The translations under genes and the position numbers were made by a program. From assembly GCA_036745245.1 (NCBI GenBank), contig DAIOGN010000039.1, positions 1 to 23,422 of the forward strand: DNA of 23,422 nt, given 5' to 3'. The notes under the pieces are model-generated. The model searched no databases. It saw nothing but the letters and a program-made list of their open reading frames with translations, and was not told the DNA's origin. Below are positions 15,458 through 20,795 of the stretch, in pieces; the stretch's first letter is position 1; every line of letters starts with the position of its first letter. This DNA comes from DAIOGN01 sp036745245 (GTDB lineage Bacteria > Zixibacteria > MSB-5A5 > JAUVRN01).

Positions 15458-16783
15458 ATGGATGAGTCCGAAGATTTGAGCGCCTTCAAGATAGCGGTGC
15501 ACGAGGAGCCGGCATGGCGTCGCGTGATCGACGTGGAGGTCGACGCCCCGCAGGTGGAGAACGCGTTCTCGCGCGCCTATGCCACCCTGGGCAAGCGCAC
15601 ACGGTTTCCGGGATTTCGTCCCGGCAAGGCGCCCATGGAGATGGTGCGGCGCCGACTTTCCGTGGAGGCCGAGCGTGAAGTGCTGCAGGCGCTCATTTCC
15701 GAGAGCCTTCAGGAGGCCTACCGCGAGCACAAGCTCGTGCCCGTCTCCGATCCGAAAATCTCGAGCGTACATCTGAAAGAGGGAGAGGCCATGCGCTACC
15801 GGGTGGAGGTGGACATCCGCCCCTCGGTGCACGTGGATCATTACAACGGCCTGGTGCTGGAGAAGAAGACCCGCCCCGTCACCGAGCAGGACATCGACGG
15901 CACGATTCTACGCGTGCGCGAACGCCGCTCGGAGTGGGTCACGGTCGATCGGCCGGCACGGCGCGGCGACGCCGTATTGTGCGACCTGCTGGAAATCACG
16001 GCCGACCGACCCGAGGCCGATCGCCAGCACATGAACGACGTCCCTCTCGAACTCGACCCCGAGCGGGTGTTCCCGGAGTTCGCTGACGGTTTGCTGGGGG
16101 TCGCGGCGGGGCAGGAGCGAGCGGTGGCCCTCACCTATCCTGCCGACTACGGCAACGCTGGTCTGGCCGGGCGCTCCGTGGAATACCGCGTTCACGTAAA
16201 GGAAGTGAAGGAGCGCAGGCTGCCCGAGCTGACCCCCGATTTCCTCACGAGCCTGGCGGGTGACATAAAAACTGAAAATGACCTGCGCGCGCGCATTCGC
16301 GTCGATCTCGAGGCACAGGTGGAAGTGGATTCCGTTCGGGAGTTGAATTCCGACATCATCACGCGGATCCTTGAGAAGAACCCCCTCGAACTGCCGCGGT
16401 CGCTCGTGGACGACTACCTCCAGAGACTCACGGAGGACCTCCAGAAATCCAATCCCGGCGTCACTCAGGAAGAAGTGGCGGCTCGTTACAAGGAGATGGG
16501 GATCCGGCAGGTGCGCTGGGAGTTTCTCTACCACGCGATTGCCGATAAAGAAAAGGTGGACGTGACGGAGGCCGAAGTGGACGAGTGGCTGGAGCGCTAC
16601 GCCCAATCGCAGGGCCTGGAGGCCGCGGACGCGAAGAAGCGCGCACGCAGTTCCGGCCAGGTCTCGCGCATCCGTGACAACCTGCTTGAAAACAAAATCC
16701 TGTCGCTGTTGCGTGAGCGTTCCACGATCACCGTGCCACCGGTGCCGGGGAGAATCGTCACGCCCGGCGGCGCGAAGAGCTAA
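15458..16783 (+). CDS. tig: Trigger factor (ribosome-associated chaperone, PPIase)
   Basis: Trigger factor binds the ribosome exit tunnel and shields nascent chains. The 441-residue product has the N-terminal ribosome-binding domain with the signature GFRPGKAP (52-59; family GFRxGKxP), an FKBP-type prolyl isomerase domain (about 165-255, with FADGLLGVAAGQE and YPADYG) and the long helical C-terminal chaperone domain (about 260-430). The N-terminus carries about ten extra residues (MDESEDLSAF) compared with typical family members, and no Shine-Dalgarno precedes ATG 15458; TTG at 15476 or GTG at 15497 could be the true start. It opens the tig-clpP-clpX-engB-purA operon. Confidence 0.93.
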   Translation: MDESEDLSAFKIAVHEEPAWRRVIDVEVDAPQVENAFSRAYATLGKRTRFPGFRPGKAPMEMVRRRLSVEAEREVLQALISESLQEAYREHKLVPVSDPKISSVHLKEGEAMRYRVEVDIRPSVHVDHYNGLVLEKKTRPVTEQDIDGTILRVRERRSEWVTVDRPARRGDAVLCDLLEITADRPEADRQHMNDVPLELDPERVFPEFADGLLGVAAGQERAVALTYPADYGNAGLAGRSVEYRVHVKEVKERRLPELTPDFLTSLAGDIKTENDLRARIRVDLEAQVEVDSVRELNSDIITRILEKNPLELPRSLVDDYLQRLTEDLQKSNPGVTQEEVAARYKEMGIRQVRWEFLYHAIADKEKVDVTEAEVDEWLERYAQSQGLEAADAKKRARSSGQVSRIRDNLLENKILSLLRERSTITVPPVPGRIVTPGGAKS

Positions 16784-16797
16784 GCGAAGGGAGACCC

Positions 16798-17391
16798 GTG
16801 CGTAATCAGCTGATACCGATGGTGGTGGAACAAACGGGCCGCGGCGAGCGTGCCTACGACATTTACTCGCGCCTGTTGAAGGACCGGATCATCTTCATCG
16901 GTACCCCCATCGACGACTACGTCGCCAACGTGGCCATTGCGCAGATGCTGTTTCTGGAAGCCGAGGACTCGGAGAAGGACATCCATATTTACATCAATTC
17001 ACCCGGCGGCCAGGTGACGTCGGGCATGGCCATCTACGACACCATGCAGTTCATCAAGCCCAAGGTGGCCACCATCTGCATGGGCCTGGCGGCGTCCATG
17101 GGGGCCCTGCTTCTGGCGGCGGGCGCACGCGGCAAGCGATCGGCCTTGCCGAATTCGCGCATCATGATCCACCAGCCCCTGGGCGGCGTGCAGGGACAAG
17201 TGTCGGACATCGAGATTCAGACCGCCGAATTCAAGAAGACCAAGCAGCGACTCAACGAGATCCTGGCGCATCACACGGGCCAGGCGATTGAGCAGATCGA
17301 GAAAGACACCGACCGGAACAACTTCATGTCGCCGGAGGAGAGCAAGGCCTACGGGTTGATCGACGAGGTGTTCGCTCCCAAAGCGAAGTAG
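16798..17391 (+). CDS. clpP: ATP-dependent Clp protease proteolytic subunit
   Basis: ClpP forms the 14-subunit proteolytic chamber docked to ClpX. The 197-residue product is full length and strongly conserved (LVPMVxEQT-like start, RAYDIYSRLLKDRIIF, INSPGGQVTSGMAIYDTMQ). The nucleophile is Ser100 in GLAASMGA and the His is His125 in MIHQPLGG. The expected catalytic Asp, 49 residues after His125, is Asn174 in DTDRNNFMSP, where E. coli has DTERDRF and B. subtilis DTDRDNF. This is like Listeria ClpP1, which also has Asn there. The start is GTG with AAGGGAG upstream. It sits 14 bases after tig and 30 before clpX, so it is part of the classic tig-clpP-clpX operon. The propeptide is short or absent. 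Confidence 0.97.
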   Translation: MRNQLIPMVVEQTGRGERAYDIYSRLLKDRIIFIGTPIDDYVANVAIAQMLFLEAEDSEKDIHIYINSPGGQVTSGMAIYDTMQFIKPKVATICMGLAASMGALLLAAGARGKRSALPNSRIMIHQPLGGVQGQVSDIEIQTAEFKKTKQRLNEILAHHTGQAIEQIEKDTDRNNFMSPEESKAYGLIDEVFAPKAK

Positions 17392-17421
17392 GCGGCACTC
17401 CGCCCCGACTCGGGACATCCC

Positions 17422-18693
17422 ATGAGTCCACAGGACCAGCCCCCCGCCGAGAACGATCGCTGCAGTTTCTGCGGCCGCGTGCCCGCCCGCAAGGAGCGGC
17501 TCTTCACCGGCACGCATGCGTCGATCTGCGAGACGTGCATCGCCGCCTGTTCGGAAATGATGGCGGAAACGGAGGATCGCCGCAAGGCGCCGCCGCCCGT
17601 GCCGCTGCCCAAGCCCACCGAGATCAAGGCGTTCCTCGACCACTACATCATCGGTCAGGTCGAGGCGAAAAAGGCCGTCTCGGTGGCCGTGTACAATCAC
17701 TACAAGCGCATCAACGCGGTCTCCTCCGAAGACGACGTGGATCTGGACAAATCCAACGTCCTGCTGTTGGGCCCCACGGGCACGGGCAAGACGCTCATTG
17801 CGCAGACCCTGGCCAAGATGCTGGCGGTGCCCTTCTCCATTGCCGACGCCACGGTGCTCACGGAGGCGGGCTACGTGGGCGAGGACGTGGAGAACATTCT
17901 CGTGCGCCTCTTCCAGGCGGCCAACTACGACCGCGTGCGCACCGAGCAGGGCATCATCTACATCGACGAAATCGACAAGATCGCCCGCAAGGACGGCAAT
18001 CCTTCCATCACGCGCGACGTGTCGGGCGAGGGCGTGCAGCAGGGGCTGCTCAAGATTCTCGAGGGCACCATTGCCAACATTCCGCCCAAAGGGGGACGCA
18101 AGCACCCCGAGCAGGCGTTCGTGAAGATCAACACGCGCAACATCCTCTTCATGTGCGGCGGCGCATTCGACGGCCTCGACCGTGTCATCCAGCGACGGAT
18201 CGGCCAGAAGGCCGTGGGGTTCGATTCAGAGCGCGTGTCGCGCAGCCGGATGACCGCGGGCGAATTGTTCGGGCTGGCCACCTCAGAGGATCTGCTTAAC
18301 TACGGGCTCATCCCCGAATTGGTGGGGCGGTTGCCGGTGGTGACGGCGCTCTCCGACCTCACGGCCGAGGCCATGCGCGACATCCTCCTCCGGCCCAAAA
18401 ACGCCCTGGTGCGGCAGTACCAGAAGATGTTCGCCATGGAGGGGATCGCGCTGGAGTTCGACGACGACGCGCTCGATCTTGTCGTGGAGCGTGCCATGAC
18501 GCGCAAGGTGGGTGCGCGCTCACTGCGTTCCATCATGGAACACTCCATGATGGATCTGATGTTCAAGCTGCCCGCGCGCGACGACGTGGCCGCCTGCCGC
18601 ATCACCGCCGGTACGATCGACGGAACCGGCGAGCCGGTGCTTACGTTGAAGGATGCCCAGCCGGGCCGTCGCCTGAAGTCGAAGTCGGCCTGA
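17422..18693 (+). CDS. clpX: ATP-dependent unfoldase ClpX
   Basis: ClpX is the AAA+ hexamer that recognises and unfolds substrates for ClpP. The 423 residues contain the N-terminal zinc-binding domain (Cys14, Cys17, Cys36, Cys39), Walker A GPTGTGKT (117-124), pore loop GYVG (150-153), Walker B IIYIDEID (178-185), the RKH loop (226-228) and the ClpP-docking loop, here VGF (265-267) in place of IGF. Sensor and arginine regions (LIPELVGRLPVV; KVGARSLRSIMEH) are intact. It follows clpP by 30 bp. The start at ATG 17422 has only a weak GGGA upstream, consistent with read-through from clpP. Confidence 0.98.
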   Translation: MSPQDQPPAENDRCSFCGRVPARKERLFTGTHASICETCIAACSEMMAETEDRRKAPPPVPLPKPTEIKAFLDHYIIGQVEAKKAVSVAVYNHYKRINAVSSEDDVDLDKSNVLLLGPTGTGKTLIAQTLAKMLAVPFSIADATVLTEAGYVGEDVENILVRLFQAANYDRVRTEQGIIYIDEIDKIARKDGNPSITRDVSGEGVQQGLLKILEGTIANIPPKGGRKHPEQAFVKINTRNILFMCGGAFDGLDRVIQRRIGQKAVGFDSERVSRSRMTAGELFGLATSEDLLNYGLIPELVGRLPVVTALSDLTAEAMRDILLRPKNALVRQYQKMFAMEGIALEFDDDALDLVVERAMTRKVGARSLRSIMEHSMMDLMFKLPARDDVAACRITAGTIDGTGEPVLTLKDAQPGRRLKSKSA

Positions 18694-18731
18694 GTCTCCC
18701 GGCGGCCTTCGGGGCGCACCACGGGTTCCGC

Positions 18732-19313
18732 ATGTCCAGACACAAGATCGAATGGGACCATGCCGCCCACATCGAATCGCAGTTCCCAGCCGACGGGCGC
18801 CCGCAGGTGGCGTTTGCCGGCCGCTCCAACGTGGGCAAATCCTCGCTGCTCAATCGCCTGTTCGGACAGCGCCTGGCGGGCGTCTCGCGCACTCCGGGCA
18901 AGACACGCAGCATCAACTTCTATCGTGTGGATGATCGCTTCTACCTGGTGGACCTTCCCGGGTACGGATATGCCAAACGGTCACAATCGGAGCGCGCCCA
19001 GTTCTCCGCACTGATCGGCCGCTTCCTCGAGCACAATGACTCGCTTCGCGGGGTGGCGCACCTGGTGGACATTCGCCACAGCCCGGGCGAGCTGGACCTC
19101 CGGATTTCCCACTACTTCAGGGAGTTTCTGCCTCAGCTATTGACCGTGCTCACCAAGGCCGATAAGCTGTCGCGCGGCGCGGCAGCCTCCCAGAGGCAAC
19201 ACGCAGCCCGGGAGCTGGAGCTGCCGCCTTCGGACCTTCTCCCGTTTTCGGCAGAGGATGGGCGCGGGCACCAGGAGCTTTGGACGTGGATTCTCGACGT
19301 CGTGGAGAAGTGA
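18732..19313 (+). CDS. engB: Ribosome biogenesis GTP-binding protein EngB (YsxC/YihA)
   Basis: EngB is an essential GTPase needed for assembly of the large ribosomal subunit. The 193-residue product has all the G motifs: G1 GRSNVGKS (30-37), the TPGKTRSINFY G2 region (54-64), G3 DLPGYGYA (74-81), G4 TKADKL (141-146) and G5 SAED near 173. The YGYAK stretch is typical of this family. It follows clpX by 38 bp. In many genomes lon sits between clpX and engB; here it does not. purA starts 6 bases after the stop. Confidence 0.96.
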   Translation: MSRHKIEWDHAAHIESQFPADGRPQVAFAGRSNVGKSSLLNRLFGQRLAGVSRTPGKTRSINFYRVDDRFYLVDLPGYGYAKRSQSERAQFSALIGRFLEHNDSLRGVAHLVDIRHSPGELDLRISHYFREFLPQLLTVLTKADKLSRGAAASQRQHAARELELPPSDLLPFSAEDGRGHQELWTWILDVVEK

Positions 19314-19319
19314 CTCAGA

Positions 19320-20570
19320 ATGAGTAATGCGGTGATCGTGGGGCTCCAGTGGGGCGACGAAGGGAAGGGCAAGATCGTCGATCTGCTCACCGAGAAGGCC
19401 GACCTCGTGGTGAGGTGTCAGGGCGGCGCCAACGCGGGCCACACCGTGGAAATCGGGGACGCCAAATTCGTGCTGCACCTTGTGCCCACGGGCATGCTGC
19501 GCCCGTCCGCGATCAACCTGATCGGCGGCGGCGTGGTACTGGACCTGGTGGCCCTGTTCCGCGAGCTGTCGGAGCTGTTCAAGCAGGGCGTGCGCTGGGA
19601 GAACCGGCTGTTCATCTCCGTGTCGGCGCACCTCGTGCTGCCGTATCACCGGCTCGTCGAACCGGCCGAGGAACGCGAGCGGGGCGACCGGAAGACCGGC
19701 CCCACCCTGCNNNNNNNNNNCGTCGACAAGATGGTGCGTTGTGGTGTGCGTGTGGGCGATTTGTACCATCGCGCGGAGCTGGTGTCCAAGCTGAAGCTGG
19801 CCCTGAACGCGCACCGGGCCAAAATCCTCACGCTGCCCGACGTCACGCTGCCTGATCCGGAAGCATTGGCCGATGAACTCCAGGAGTACGGGCGACAGAT
19901 CCAGGGTGTGCTTGTGAATTCGTCGGACTATCTGCACGACCAGATGCGCGCCGGAAAGCGCATTCTCTACGAGGGAGCGCAGGGGTCGCTGCTCGACATC
20001 GATTTCGGCACGTATCCCTATGTGACCAGCTCCACCACCACCGTGGGGGGCGTCCTCACCGGGCTGGGTGTGAATGTGCGCGCGGTAGACGAAGTGTACG
20101 GAGTGACCAAGGCCTATTGCACGCGCGTGGGGAATGGTCCGTTTCCCACGGAGCTGGCCAACTCTCAGGGAGACTCCCTGCGCGAGGCGGGCCGTGAATA
20201 TGGCGCCACCACGGGGCGGCCGCGCCGCTGCGGCTGGGTGGACGGCGTGCTCCTGCGTCACACCAGCCGGCTCAATGGCACCACGCACCTGGCGGTGACC
20301 AAGCTCGACGTGCTGGACACGGCCGACGTCGTGCGCGTGTCGACGGGGTACCGCAATCAGTCGGGCCCGCTCGACCTGGCGCATCTCGACGGACTCGAGC
20401 CGGTGTACGAAGAACATCCGGGCTGGAAGACCTCGACCGAAGGCATCTCGTCCTATGCCAAATTGCCCGCCGCCTGCAAGTCGTACCTCGACCGCCTGGC
20501 GGACCTGGCGGAGGCGAAGCTGGCGATCGTGTCCACGGGGCCAAGGCGCGATCAGACCATCTGGATGTAA
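19320..20570 (+). CDS. purA: Adenylosuccinate synthetase (interrupted by assembly gap)
   Basis: PurA joins aspartate to IMP using GTP, the first committed step to AMP. Visible are the P-loop GLQWGDEGKGK (8-18, with the catalytic Asp), GGANAGHTV (catalytic His), EGAQGSLLDIDFGTYPYVTSS, TTGRPRRCGW (IMP loop) and TKLDVLD (guanine). The run of ten N at 19711-19720 lies where the family has GTTGRGIGPAYxDK: only a T and then VDK survive, so about 8 residues (24 bases, minus a few at the edge) are missing where ten N stand. The reading frame continues after the gap, so the true gap probably exceeds ten by a multiple of three. Residues next to the gap (GPTL) deviate from the motif and may be contig-end errors. 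Length without the gap is about 412, slightly below the usual 425-430, in agreement. Confidence 0.95.
   Translation: MSNAVIVGLQWGDEGKGKIVDLLTEKADLVVRCQGGANAGHTVEIGDAKFVLHLVPTGMLRPSAINLIGGGVVLDLVALFRELSELFKQGVRWENRLFISVSAHLVLPYHRLVEPAEERERGDRKTGPTLXXXXVDKMVRCGVRVGDLYHRAELVSKLKLALNAHRAKILTLPDVTLPDPEALADELQEYGRQIQGVLVNSSDYLHDQMRAGKRILYEGAQGSLLDIDFGTYPYVTSSTTTVGGVLTGLGVNVRAVDEVYGVTKAYCTRVGNGPFPTELANSQGDSLREAGREYGATTGRPRRCGWVDGVLLRHTSRLNGTTHLAVTKLDVLDTADVVRVSTGYRNQSGPLDLAHLDGLEPVYEEHPGWKTSTEGISSYAKLPAACKSYLDRLADLAEAKLAIVSTGPRRDQTIWM
19711..19720. other. Assembly gap, ten N
   Basis: Ten N inside purA, the same length as the other gap, so again a placeholder. The missing segment corresponds to the conserved GRGIGPAY stretch. 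The gene should not be called a pseudogene on this account. Confidence 0.98.
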
Positions 20571-20584
20571 GACCGCGTCTCGCC

Positions 20585-20688
20585 GGGGACTTCGGATCAG
20601 TTTCCAATCACCACTTATGGATGCAGCAATGGTAGCGTGGCCACAGATCACGGCGGGAAGTGGCAATTGGAACTGACCCGAAGCCCCC
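20585..20688. repeat. Hairpin repeat copy C (31-32-base arms, 41-base loop)
   Basis: Left arm 20585-20616 and right arm 20658-20688 form an inverted repeat with four mismatches and one bulged base. The loop is 41 bases, 20617-20657, and on the minus strand starts CCCGCCGTG after CACTT, the same as copy A. The arms carry CTTCGGGTCAG, related to GAGGGTCAG of copy B but clearly a different sequence. It begins 14 bases after the purA stop. Confidence 0.93.
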
Positions 20689-20748
20689 TTTCACGCTAGA
20701 AACAGCGCTGACCACGCCCTGCTGATTCTCCAGAAGCGTCCCAAAATG

Positions 20749-20774
20749 AAAAGGCGCCCTTGCGGGCGCCTTTT
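20749..20774. terminator. Bidirectional intrinsic terminator between purA and the dockerin gene
   Basis: AAAAGGCGCCC, loop TTGC, GGGCGCCTTTT: an 11-bp perfect stem with A-run on one side and T-run on the other. It can end transcription from purA (plus) and from the dockerin gene (minus, stop at 20796). It is independent of repeat copy C. Confidence 0.92.
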
Positions 20775-20795
20775 GTGTGTGAGAACGACCGGGGA

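Noticed and set aside
19320..20570. purA as a pseudogene
   Set aside because: The only damage is the N run; both sides are in frame and all other motifs are intact.
19137..20666. Minus-strand open frame of 509 codons opposite purA and engB
   Set aside because: It crosses the N gap and two conserved plus-strand genes; shadow frame.
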